A DNA stretch of 28,132 nucleotides from JAILLW01 sp045640905. Its GTDB lineage: Bacteria > Bacillota > Clostridia > Lachnospirales > Lachnospiraceae. The stretch covers positions 1 through 28,132 of the forward strand of contig JAZUFW010000019.1 in NCBI GenBank assembly GCA_045640905.1, in the 5' to 3' direction. Positions 1-6,096 of the stretch are shown here, piece by piece. Each line of letters starts with the position of its first letter. Position 1 is the first letter of the stretch. The notes under the pieces were generated by a model. It searched no databases. It was not told the origin of the DNA and saw only the letters and a list, made by a program, of their open reading frames with translations. A program made the position numbers and the translations under genes.

Positions 1-788
1 TAAGTTTCTGGAACTTCCTTATCGGGTTTATTATCAGCTTTTATGTATTACTTAATAAAGAGACTTTCTCGGGTCAGGCAAAGAAGATTATCTATTCTGC
101 ATTTGCCAAAGAAAGAGCTAATTCGGTATTAAAGGATGTCAGATTTGTTTCCGACACATTTATCGGATTTATTTCCGGCAAAATTATTGATTCAATGATA
201 ATCGGAGTTCTATGTTTCATTGGATGTACAATTCTGCATATGCCTTATTCATTGCTTATCAGTATTATTGTCGGTGTTACCAATATTATTCCTTTCTTCG
301 GACCTTTTATCGGCGCTATTCCTTCGGCGTTATTGGTTCTGATGGATTCTGATTCCGCGCCTATTATGTGTTTATATTTCGTTATTTTTATCATCGTTTT
401 GCAACAGCTTGACGGTAATGTAATTGGACCTAAAATCCTCGGAGATTCTACCGGATTGTCAGGCTTCTGGGTTATCTTTTCAATCACCGTGTTCGGATCT
501 TTATGGGGCGTTGTAGGAATGTTTATAGGTATTCCTTTCTTCGCTGTTGTATACGCTATGGTTAAGCGAAATGTTGAAAGAAGATTGGATACTAAAGAAC
601 TGCCTGTAAAGACGGAAGATTATGTAATGATTAAGCGAATAGATGATGGCGGAGATATTGTTAATTTGATTGAAGCTGATGATAATTTCTATTTGGAAAG
701 CACGAATAAGAGTAATTTGAGTGTGGTTATAAATAAGCTTGTTAATTTTGTGAAGAAGAAAAAGGCTGAGAGGAAAGAAAAGAAATAG
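1..788 (+). CDS. AI-2E family transporter, C-terminal part (5' end outside window)
   Basis: The reading frame is already open at position 3, giving 261 visible residues up to the stop; the true start lies upstream of the window. The protein is very hydrophobic, with about five membrane segments. It carries the signature of the AI-2E/YdiK/PerM family: a FISGKIIDS-type loop followed by a long hydrophobic stretch and the NIIPFFGPFIGAIPS motif. The tail after the last membrane segment is charged and ends in a lysine-rich run, probably cytoplasmic. Family members export small molecules or act as ion antiporters; the substrate here cannot be told from sequence. An internal ATG at 195 is not the start, because homologous sequence continues upstream of it. 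No gene follows on the plus strand for over 1.2 kb, so this is probably the last gene of its transcript. Confidence 0.85.
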   Translation, partial: SFWNFLIGFIISFYVLLNKETFSGQAKKIIYSAFAKERANSVLKDVRFVSDTFIGFISGKIIDSMIIGVLCFIGCTILHMPYSLLISIIVGVTNIIPFFGPFIGAIPSALLVLMDSDSAPIMCLYFVIFIIVLQQLDGNVIGPKILGDSTGLSGFWVIFSITVFGSLWGVVGMFIGIPFFAVVYAMVKRNVERRLDTKELPVKTEDYVMIKRIDDGGDIVNLIEADDNFYLESTNKSNLSVVINKLVNFVKKKKAERKEKK

Positions 789-894
789 TAAGTTAGTTTT
801 GTATATTTGGTTGGAAGAATTTATATATTGCTTTTTCTCACGTCGGTTCGTCGATTTTTTGCTAAGAAACTTGCATGTTTCAAGACGTTCGGCC

Positions 895-926
895 GGCTCA
901 ATTGTCAATCCGTTGACAAATGAGCC
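895..926. other. Stem-loop in the repeat cluster
   Basis: GGCTCA-A-TTGTCAA, loop TCCG, then TTGACAA-A-TGAGCC: 13 paired bases with one A-A mismatch. It sits between the inverted arm and the first 116-bp unit, downstream of the AI-2E gene. There is no T-tract directly after it. Confidence 0.65.
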
Positions 927-927
927 T

Positions 928-950
928 AAAAATCCCATCCGGGGATTTTT
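928..950. terminator. Possible bidirectional terminator hairpin after the AI-2E gene
   Basis: AAAAATCCC, loop ATCCG, GGGATTTTT: a perfect 9-bp stem whose 3' arm ends in five T. It would work as a weak intrinsic terminator in either direction. It lies within the first 116-bp unit; the matching part of the second unit (about 1045-1070) is diverged and does not form the same stem, so the hairpin is not kept between copies. Confidence 0.4.
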
Positions 951-1192
951 ACCTACGTGTAGTCAAGTTTCTAAGCAAAATATCTTCCGAACCTCAATGA
1001 TTCGAAAAAGCAACATATAAATTCTTCTGTGAAAGATGAGGCTAAAACTTCCCTCCGAGATGGTTTTCCATACGTGTAGACATGTTTCTAAGCAAAATTC
1101 TTCCGAACCTCAATGATTCGAAAAAGCAACACATAAATTCTTCTGTGAAAGTTTTCAGGAGAAGTAGGGAATTTATTGATAAAATGAGTTGA

Positions 1193-1224
1193 AAAATGCC
1201 TTTCACAATTGTGAAAGGCATTTT
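1193..1224. terminator. Bidirectional intrinsic terminator downstream of lexA
   Basis: A perfect 32-bp palindrome: AAAATGCCTTTCACAA followed by its exact complement. T-runs lie on both sides, so it can end lexA transcription (minus strand) and anything reading in from the left on the plus strand. It lies 28 bp past the lexA stop codon. Confidence 0.85.
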
Positions 1225-1251
1225 GGGTTTATATTAATAAAAAATGTATGA

Positions 1252-1863
1252 CTAGAACAGGCGGAAGACACCGAATACTTTACCGAGGATTTGGCAATTA
1301 TCTACGATGATGGGGTCCATATTATCGTTTTCAGGTTGAAGACGGATATGGTCTTTTTCTTTGTAGAAGGTTTTGACGGTAGCGGAGTCATCAATGAGGG
1401 CGACTACGGTATCACCGTTATTAGCTGTGTTGGTGCAGTTGACGAAAATTTGGTCTCCGGAATAAATTCCGACATTTATCATGGAATCGCCTTTCACTTT
1501 AAGAACAAACGATTCGCCGGAGGGAACCATTTCGGCAGGAACAGGGAAGTAGCTGTCAATATTCTGTTCGGCTAATATAGGAGTTCCTGCGGCAACCTGT
1601 CCGACAACAGGTAAAGATACCATTTCTGTTCTGACCATTTGAAAATTGTCATCACATATTTCTATAGCGCGGGGTTTGGTAGGATCACGTCTGATGTATC
1701 CGTTCTTTTCAAGTGTTTCCAAATGAGAGTGAACGGATGATGTTGATTTTAAATGAACAGCTTCGCAGATTTCACGTACTGCCGGCGGATAGCCTCTTTT
1801 TAATATTTCTTCTTTGATATAATTCAATATTTCCTGTTGTTTGTTAGTTATCTTTCCGCTCAT
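1252..1863 (-). CDS. lexA: LexA, SOS response repressor (self-cleaving)
   Basis: A 203-residue protein of normal LexA length. Residues 1-70 are the winged-helix DNA-binding domain (YPPAVREICEAV, then TSSVHSHLETLEKNGYIRR). Residues 80-203 are the S24 peptidase domain: self-cleavage site Ala92-Gly93 in QVAAGTP, catalytic Ser127 in GDSM and Lys164 in TVKTF. LexA represses DNA-damage genes and cuts itself when RecA forms filaments on single-stranded DNA. The ATG at 1863 is preceded on the minus strand by GGGAG at a good distance. The gene is divergent from a yneA-like gene, the arrangement known from Bacillus subtilis, and the shared control region holds four LexA boxes, so lexA should be autoregulated. 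A strong terminator follows. Confidence 0.97.
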   Translation of the reverse strand: MSGKITNKQQEILNYIKEEILKRGYPPAVREICEAVHLKSTSSVHSHLETLEKNGYIRRDPTKPRAIEICDDNFQMVRTEMVSLPVVGQVAAGTPILAEQNIDSYFPVPAEMVPSGESFVLKVKGDSMINVGIYSGDQIFVNCTNTANNGDTVVALIDDSATVKTFYKEKDHIRLQPENDNMDPIIVDNCQILGKVFGVFRLF

Positions 1864-1904
1864 AAATAGTCTCCCTTTCAGGTGCTGTTTTAAGTTCTAA
1901 ATTC

Positions 1905-1932
1905 ATTATATCAGAAAAACTTCAAAAAGCAA
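1905..1932 (-). promoter_or_regulatory. Likely lexA promoter
   Basis: On the minus strand a perfect TATAAT (complement of 1905-1910) lies 41 bp upstream of the lexA ATG. A weak -35, TTGCTT (complement of 1927-1932), stands 16 bp further up. The -10 is convincing; the -35 is less so. A LexA box begins 10 bp beyond the -35. Confidence 0.5.
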
Positions 1933-1942
1933 ACATATATTC

Positions 1943-1956
1943 CGAATACACGTTCG
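1943..1956. promoter_or_regulatory. LexA (SOS) box 1
   Basis: CGAATACACGTTCG differs from the Gram-positive LexA box consensus (CGAAC-N4-GTTCG) at one conserved position. It is the box nearest to lexA. Confidence 0.65.
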
Positions 1957-1965
1957 AATTTATGC

Positions 1966-1994
1966 TTGACAATCGAACAAATGTTTTCTATAAT
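1966..1994 (+). promoter_or_regulatory. Sigma-A promoter of the yneA-like gene
   Basis: TTGACA (1966-1971), a 17-bp spacer, and TATAAT (1989-1994): a full consensus promoter. LexA box 2 fills the spacer, and boxes 3 and 4 cover and follow the expected start of transcription near 2001. Such a strong promoter under a triple operator fits a gene that is silent until DNA damage. Confidence 0.88.
1974..1987. promoter_or_regulatory. LexA (SOS) box 2, in the promoter spacer
   Basis: CGAACAAATGTTTT keeps the left half-site in full and GTT of the right half. It lies between the -35 and -10 of the yneA-like promoter. Confidence 0.7.
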
Positions 1995-2001
1995 TCAAAA
2001 T

Positions 2002-2015
2002 AGAACAGATGTTCA
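2002..2015. promoter_or_regulatory. LexA (SOS) box 3, at the transcription start
   Basis: AGAACAGATGTTCA contains the perfect core GAAC-N4-GTTC and covers the predicted +1 of the yneA-like gene. Confidence 0.8.
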
Positions 2016-2029
2016 CGAACTAATATTCG
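2016..2029. promoter_or_regulatory. LexA (SOS) box 4, directly abutting box 3
   Basis: CGAACTAATATTCG is a near-perfect inverted repeat and differs from the consensus at one position (A for G in the right half). It starts at the base after box 3, so two LexA dimers would sit side by side. Confidence 0.6.
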
Positions 2030-2044
2030 ATTTTGGAGAATGAT

Positions 2045-2410
2045 ATGAACGCTTACGAAAGAAGAATTCAAAGAAACAGAATCAGAAGAAACAGACAGAT
2101 TAAGAGAAGATGCTTTTTCTCGCTTTTATTTTTTGTCACTGTTTTAACCGTATCATTTATTGTTTTTGGATTTAAAGCTGATGCAAAAAGCAAAAATGAT
2201 ACATCGGAATTTAAATATTATAAATCTGTTACTGTTTCCTCCGGCGATACTTTATATGAATATGCTGTGGAATTTGGAAAAGCTGATATGGAAGAAGACT
2301 TCGTGAATGAAGTTGTCAGAATGAATAATTTGGCTTCTGAAGACATTACATTGGGAATGAATTTAATTATTCCGTATTATTCAACGGAATTTGTTTTGAC
2401 GGAAGAATAG
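2045..2410 (+). CDS. yneA: YneA-like SOS-induced cell division inhibitor (TM + LysM)
   Basis: A 121-residue protein. A very basic N-terminus (residues 5-22, mostly Arg/Lys/Asn/Gln) precedes one membrane segment (about 23-43). Residues 59-111 form a LysM domain (VSSGDTLYEYA to GMNLIIPYY). This build, the divergent position next to lexA and the LexA-box promoter match Bacillus YneA, a short-lived inhibitor that delays septation during DNA damage; LysM would bind peptidoglycan outside the membrane. I chose the ATG at 2045 because GGAG (2035-2038) lies 6 bases upstream; a TTG at 2033 in the same frame has no ribosome site. The yneB and ynzC partners found in Bacillus are absent here. Function is inferred from architecture and context, since YneA proteins are poorly conserved. 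Confidence 0.85.
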   Translation: MNAYERRIQRNRIRRNRQIKRRCFFSLLFFVTVLTVSFIVFGFKADAKSKNDTSEFKYYKSVTVSSGDTLYEYAVEFGKADMEEDFVNEVVRMNNLASEDITLGMNLIIPYYSTEFVLTEE

Positions 2411-2430
2411 AAGATTCGAACAAATAAAGA

Positions 2431-2468
2431 AAAGCCTCTGAATCAACAATATGAATTCAAGAGGCTTT
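2431..2468. terminator. Bidirectional terminator between converging genes
   Basis: AAAGCCTCT (2431-2439) pairs with AGAGGCTTT (2460-2468), extended by GAAT with ATTC after a one-base bulge. A-rich sequence to the left gives a T-run for the minus strand. It serves both the yneA-like gene and the secreted-protein gene that converges on it. Confidence 0.75.
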
Positions 2469-2488
2469 AATAATTTCTAAAATTAATG

Positions 2489-3442
2489 CTAATTTATCTG
2501 TTGTGTTGTTCCGAGCTTTCTGCCGATAAAGAATGGACCTTCGGCTTTGCCGTTATTTAACAAATCTTCAGGTTTTGTTCCTTTAGGAATGGTTATCATA
2601 TACATATGACCTTTATACATAAATGTATATACCACATCAATATCATTCTGGCATATGGCATTAAGGACGTTTACATTAAACGAAATAGGATCTTTTGTAA
2701 AAAATGAAACAGCCATGGGAGATGATGCATTATTAACATTTATTCCGCTTTTTGCAATAGCAGCCACTTCATTTTTAACCAATTTAGATAAGCCGTTAGA
2801 TAAACCTTCATAAGTTTTGAAACTTGAAAAATCAGTTGTGCTAATGCCAACAACATTGTTTAATGCCTGAGGCATTTGAACAACTGCTTTAGGAAGCTCA
2901 TTTACATTTACATTGATTTCTTCAGTAACCTGCTGCGAAAATAATTCTGTAGGATTGCTTGAAGGAACAGAAGAAATCGTAGGAGCTGACGTCGGAGCTG
3001 ACGTCGGAGCTGCATTTTCATTCTCGCCGGGATTCACCGGTGTCTCTTCAGGTGCTGATGAAGGTGAAGGAGGAACCCATCCTGTGCCGTTAAAGCTAAA
3101 TCCTGCAGATAAACTGGATTCTCCGTCATCATTTGTAGCTTTAAACGAATACACATTACCGGAACCTTGATTGGCCGGAGCATTATATGTTATCCATTCA
3201 TTAAACTCATAATTATCGTCTGCTATTGCAGTAATTACAACATCATCATTTTCACTAAATGTAACAGCAGGACCTGTTACAGATCTCCCGTTTAGGGTGA
3301 TTGCATAAGAACCGCCCACGCAATTATTATAATCCTCAATGGTTATTGTACCTGCATAGGAACTTACGACTGTTACCAAGCATACAGCTGCAGTCATTGA
3401 TAGAGCTAAAATAACTTTAAATAAATTGTCTCTCTTTTTCAT
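2489..3442 (-). CDS. Secreted protein of unknown function with InlB-like repeat and Pro/Ser/Thr linker
   Basis: A 317-residue protein with a Sec signal peptide (MKKR, hydrophobic core, probable cut after SSYA, residue 30). Residues about 31-115 resemble a divergent InlB B-repeat or related bacterial beta-domain, with the typical VVITAIADDNYEFNEW stretch. Residues 122-165 are a low-complexity linker rich in Pro, Ser, Thr, Ala and Glu, with an APTS repeat encoded by two 12-bp tandem copies (2982-3005). Residues 168-317 form a second domain that I do not recognise, ending in a VVYTFMYKGHMYMITIP strand pair. There is no LPXTG or other wall anchor, so it is likely released or loosely attached. The ATG at 3442 has GGAG 8 bases upstream on the minus strand. 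It stands alone, after a terminator it shares with the yneA-like gene. Confidence 0.75.
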   Translation of the reverse strand: MKKRDNLFKVILALSMTAAVCLVTVVSSYAGTITIEDYNNCVGGSYAITLNGRSVTGPAVTFSENDDVVITAIADDNYEFNEWITYNAPANQGSGNVYSFKATNDDGESSLSAGFSFNGTGWVPPSPSSAPEETPVNPGENENAAPTSAPTSAPTISSVPSSNPTELFSQQVTEEINVNVNELPKAVVQMPQALNNVVGISTTDFSSFKTYEGLSNGLSKLVKNEVAAIAKSGINVNNASSPMAVSFFTKDPISFNVNVLNAICQNDIDVVYTFMYKGHMYMITIPKGTKPEDLLNNGKAEGPFFIGRKLGTTQQIN

Positions 3443-3531
3443 TGTTTTTCTCCATATTTATTTTAGGCAATATATTTTCAATACTACTTAATAAAAAATG
3501 CCATAAAAACAGGCGAAAGTCAACATGAATG

Positions 3532-3572
3532 TTTATGCAGAATAGTGCATAAATAGAACGTTTTACAGTTCT
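3532..3572. promoter_or_regulatory. Two small inverted repeats upstream of the secreted-protein gene
   Basis: TTTATGCA (3532-3539) and TGCATAAA (3546-3553) form an exact inverted repeat with a 6-base gap. AGAAC (3555-3559) and GTTCT (3568-3572) form a second one next to it. They lie in the 186-bp gap between the DUF1292 gene and the secreted-protein gene, 90-130 bp before the start of the latter. They could be an operator; the half-site spacing does not fit a LexA box. Confidence 0.3.
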
Positions 3573-3628
3573 AACACGGTAAAGCGATAACGCGGTCAAT
3601 TGATGATATTTGAATAAAAATATATTGC

Positions 3629-3952
3629 TTATACAAGTTCGTCAAATTCGGAATTATCAAGGAATTCTTCAAAAGCATCCTCAACTTTTTCATATTCATC
3701 ATCGTCATCAATATAATCAAGAACAGGTTCTTCATTTGGATCATTCGGATTTTCGGAATATCTGTAGAACCAGACTTCGCCTTCTTCGTTTGGCTCGTTA
3801 TCTTCCAAAGGCATTAATACGATATAATCGCGGCCCTCAACTTCCAAAATCGTAACAACGGCGCATGTTACTTCCCGGCCGTCATCAAGGGATAATGTGA
3901 CTGTCATTTCTTCTTCGGTATTTTCAAGTTCGTTAAATGTATTTTGTTCCAT
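3629..3952 (-). CDS. DUF1292 family protein (YrzB-like), small and acidic
   Basis: A 107-residue, strongly acidic protein. The core MTVTLSLDDGREVTCAVVTILEVEGRDYIVLMPLE and the later EVWFYRY strand are characteristic of DUF1292, a widespread Firmicute family of unknown function. The C-terminus adds an Asp/Glu-rich tail ending in LVNSEFDELV-like sequence. In many Firmicutes such genes sit beside yrrK and yrzL near alanyl-tRNA synthetase; that context is missing here. The ATG at 3952 has GGAGGT seven bases upstream on the minus strand, a very strong site. Upstream lies a 191-bp structured element that may be part of its mRNA leader. I see no terminator after the gene. Confidence 0.85.
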   Translation of the reverse strand: MEQNTFNELENTEEEMTVTLSLDDGREVTCAVVTILEVEGRDYIVLMPLEDNEPNEEGEVWFYRYSENPNDPNEEPVLDYIDDDDEYEKVEDAFEEFLDNSEFDELV

Positions 3953-3980
3953 AAGTTAACCTCCGTGAATGATATTGTTT

Positions 3981-4171
3981 GTTACTATTCCCAGACCTCC
4001 ACATATCATTCGCAATCATCGCTGCTTCGCAGCTTCAAAGCTTGCTTCGCAAGCGGATTGCTCATGTAGTGGAGTTCCTGCTTCGCAGGCTTGATATATG
4101 AGCAATGCTTGTCTCTTACACGCGAGCGTGACGATACAAGCATTGTTCATATATCAACTGTGAATAGTAAC
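3981..4171. repeat. Structured 191-bp intergenic element with terminal inverted repeats
   Basis: The ends, 3981-3994 (GTTACTATTCCCAG) and 4158-4171 (CTGTGAATAGTAAC), are inverted repeats matching at 13 of 14 positions. Inside are two arms. Arm 1 pairs CTCCAC (3997-4002) with GTGGAG (4069-4074) and GCAATC (4012-4017) with GATTGC (4056-4061), and carries two mini-hairpins, 4021-4033 and 4040-4054. A third mini-hairpin is 4077-4089. Arm 2 pairs 4093-4112 with 4136-4155 (19 of 20 positions) around a CACGC-GA-GCGTG hairpin (4119-4130). The three mini-hairpins share GCTTCGC, read GCGAAGC on the other strand. I find no clear target-site duplication and no gene inside. It may be a MITE-like repeat, a structured RNA, or both. 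Confidence 0.8.
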
Positions 4172-4180
4172 ATTGGGTTC

Positions 4181-4209
4181 ATTTTAACACAAACCTATGA
4201 AAATGTGAT
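4181..4209 (-). promoter_or_regulatory. Possible promoter for the DUF1292 gene, reading through the structured element
   Basis: On the minus strand: ATCACA (complement of 4204-4209), 17-bp spacer, TAAAAT (complement of 4181-4186). Transcription would start near 4174, at the edge of the 191-bp element, which would then form most of the 5' leader. Both hexamers are imperfect. Confidence 0.35.
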
Positions 4210-4212
4210 AAA
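4184..4212 (+). promoter_or_regulatory. Possible promoter for the gene run starting at 4240
   Basis: TTAACA (4184-4189), 17-bp spacer, GATAAA (4207-4212) with a TGn extension directly before it. It gives a leader of about 20 bases. It overlaps the proposed minus-strand promoter almost completely, so the two would compete for polymerase. Confidence 0.4.
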
Positions 4213-4239
4213 ATTAAACCTTGTATGCGAGGAATTTTT

Positions 4240-6096
4240 ATGCTTGAATCATTAAAATTTGAACAACTTATATCGGACAAAGCAGGTGTCGTAAGAAATA
4301 GCGGCAGTATTGATTTTGTATTTGATTTGGGTAATTATTTCGGTCGATGCAAAGAAGCCGGATTAATTCTTTATGACAAAAATCTGAATGAATGTAAAAT
4401 CCCTTTTGATTTGGAATCGGGAATAGGTTCACTTGTCGGGTTACGTATCTTTATTGATAACTTTGAATCGTATTCCTATAACTTTTATGTTGATGATGCA
4501 ATTATTAATGACCCTATGGGCAGAGCGTTTACATCCAAACGGCGTTTTGGAGAGGTGATTTCTGATGCTCAGCGCCAAATGCTTATATTTGATGAATTTG
4601 ATTGGGAAGGAGACTCCCAATTACATATTCCGTATAATGAATCACTGTTTTACGGACTGAATGTTCGTTCATTTACGATGTCCAAGACTTCCAAAGTTAA
4701 AAATAAGGGAACATTTGAAGGAATAGTTGAAAAAATACCGTATTTTACAGAACTTGGTGTTAAAAATATCGTTTTGATGCCTTCATATGAATTTGACGAA
4801 ACACTAAACATAAAAAAGAAGGTTCCCAAGAATGTTGATGAACAGCTTAAAAGTGCATTGGATGAATCTTTGAATAAAGTAAATTGTTGGGGGTTCCAAA
4901 AAGGGTATTATTATGCGCCCAAGGCTTTATACTCCAAAGATATTAATCCCTGCAGATCGTTTAAAAACATGGTTAAGCAATTGCATAAAAACGGTATTGA
5001 AGTTTTAATGCAATTTTATTTTGAAAATGATATAAGTCCTGAGTCTATTACCGATATACTTAAGTTTTGGACATATGAATACCATGTTGACGGCTTTCGT
5101 ATCAGTGGTTTTAATATACCTTTCAGGGCTATATTGATGTGCTCTGCTTTGAAAAAATCAAAGCTTTGGTTTGATTATCTACCCACAGATGATGTGGAAA
5201 ATGCCAAGAATCCTTATATAAAGAACGTTTCTGTCCTTAACGGAAATTACAGATATGACTTAAGAAAACTGTTAAAGGGTGATGAAGGTATGGTCAATCC
5301 ATTTCTTTATTACCAAAAAACAAACCCGGAAGACGTTGCAAATATCAACATGATTTGTGATTATGACGGCTTTACTTTGTTTGATTTGTTTACTTATGAA
5401 AGAAAGCATAATGAAGAAAACGGCGAAAACAATTCCGACGGTCAAAATATAAATTATAGCTGGAACTGCGGGACGGAAGGCCCAACGAAGAAAAAGCAGA
5501 TAAACGCGTTAAGACTGAAGCAGATTAAAAATGCATTAAGTTTATTGCTTTTAAGTGCCGGTACTCCTTATATTTTTGCAGGAGATGAATTTGGAAATTC
5601 ACGATATGGCAATAATAATGCATATTGTCTTGATAACGAAAAAGGTTATGTCGAATGGAAAGATAATGCCTTTTCCAATGATATTTTGAATTTCACAAAG
5701 ACTTTGATTGCTTTAAGGAATGACAATTCAATTTTTCATCCGGAAAAAGAATTAACAAATATGGATGTTTTATCGAATGGTTATCCTGATTTATCTTATC
5801 ACGGTTTTGAAGCGTATAGGCCTGATTTGACCTATAATTCAAGGACTGTGGGAATGCTCTTTTATGCACCGCAATTAAGCGCTTCCAAGATTTCCTATTA
5901 TCTGGGAATCAATATGTATTGGGGTGATCAAAGTGTTGCCATTCCAAATTTAAAAAAGAATACTGTTTGCAAAGTTTTGATTAATACCGAAAGTGATGAT
6001 GCAGGCACGGATGAAATCATAAACGATAAAGATAACAGATTGAAAATGACGCCTCGTACCGTTACTTTGCTTAAAATAGAAAATCAAAAAGTATGA
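4240..6096 (+). CDS. GH13-like (glycogen debranching/pullulanase fold) protein, predicted catalytically dead
   Basis: A 618-residue protein that follows the GH13 debranching-enzyme layout: an N-terminal beta domain, then LNVRSFT, GTFEGIVEKIPYFTELGV, NCWGFQKGYYYAPKALYS, LRKLLKGDEG, YDGFTLFDL, KHNEENGENN, SWNCGTEGP, GTPYIFAGDEF and GNNNAYCLDN. The catalytic residues are altered. The nucleophile Asp of DGFRFD is Ser289 (DGFRIS), the acid/base Glu aligns with Asp312 (KLWFD), region I DVVYNH is QFYFEN (from Gln258), and the His before the third acid is Tyr375; only that acid, Asp376, is kept. It may bind glucan without cutting it. I chose the ATG at 4240, behind GAGGA at 6-7 bases; the in-frame ATG at 4225 has no ribosome site. 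It overlaps the next gene by ATGA. Confidence 0.8.
   Translation: MLESLKFEQLISDKAGVVRNSGSIDFVFDLGNYFGRCKEAGLILYDKNLNECKIPFDLESGIGSLVGLRIFIDNFESYSYNFYVDDAIINDPMGRAFTSKRRFGEVISDAQRQMLIFDEFDWEGDSQLHIPYNESLFYGLNVRSFTMSKTSKVKNKGTFEGIVEKIPYFTELGVKNIVLMPSYEFDETLNIKKKVPKNVDEQLKSALDESLNKVNCWGFQKGYYYAPKALYSKDINPCRSFKNMVKQLHKNGIEVLMQFYFENDISPESITDILKFWTYEYHVDGFRISGFNIPFRAILMCSALKKSKLWFDYLPTDDVENAKNPYIKNVSVLNGNYRYDLRKLLKGDEGMVNPFLYYQKTNPEDVANINMICDYDGFTLFDLFTYERKHNEENGENNSDGQNINYSWNCGTEGPTKKKQINALRLKQIKNALSLLLLSAGTPYIFAGDEFGNSRYGNNNAYCLDNEKGYVEWKDNAFSNDILNFTKTLIALRNDNSIFHPEKELTNMDVLSNGYPDLSYHGFEAYRPDLTYNSRTVGMLFYAPQLSASKISYYLGINMYWGDQSVAIPNLKKNTVCKVLINTESDDAGTDEIINDKDNRLKMTPRTVTLLKIENQKV

Larger units (their letters stand above)
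806..1151. repeat. Intergenic repeat cluster: tandem 116-bp units plus an inverted partial copy
   Basis: This gene-free stretch (789-1251 in all) is built from one repeated unit. Copy 1 (920-1035) and copy 2 (1036-1151) are abutting direct repeats of 116 bp; their last 80 or so bases are nearly identical, the first 35 more diverged. Each starts with ATGAG(C/G)CTAAAA and ends with TTCTTCTGTGAAAG. A third, partial copy lies in reverse orientation at about 806-875: 814-837 is the reverse complement of 1004-1027 with one mismatch and of 1120-1143 with two, and 861-873 matches the complement of 964-976 with one mismatch. The left arm could therefore fold onto either right arm. No protein is recognisable in the region. 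A miniature mobile element or a structured non-coding RNA are both possible. Confidence 0.8.

Noticed and set aside
501..938. Open frame of 145 codons on the minus strand
   Set aside because: It covers the antisense of the AI-2E gene end and the repeat arm; low-complexity, no ribosome site and no family resemblance.
799..1020. Open frame of 73 codons on the plus strand
   Set aside because: It runs through the inverted arm, two hairpins and part of the tandem repeat, has no ribosome site and no recognisable protein; repeat structure explains the sequence.
920..1151. CRISPR-like array
   Set aside because: The two 116-bp units abut with no unique spacers and are too long for CRISPR repeats; no cas genes are present.
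2413..2425. A fifth LexA-box-like GAAC near the end of the yneA-like gene
   Set aside because: Only one half-site (CGAACAAAT) is present; there is no GTTC partner at the right spacing.
3417..3599. Open frame of 60 codons on the minus strand upstream of the secreted-protein gene
   Set aside because: It overlaps the real start and its ribosome site in another frame and has no protein features or ribosome site of its own.
3981..4171. Riboswitch of a known class, or a tRNA-like gene
   Set aside because: The branched fold does not match the conserved cores of classes I know, and there is no CCA end, T-loop or anticodon arm pattern.
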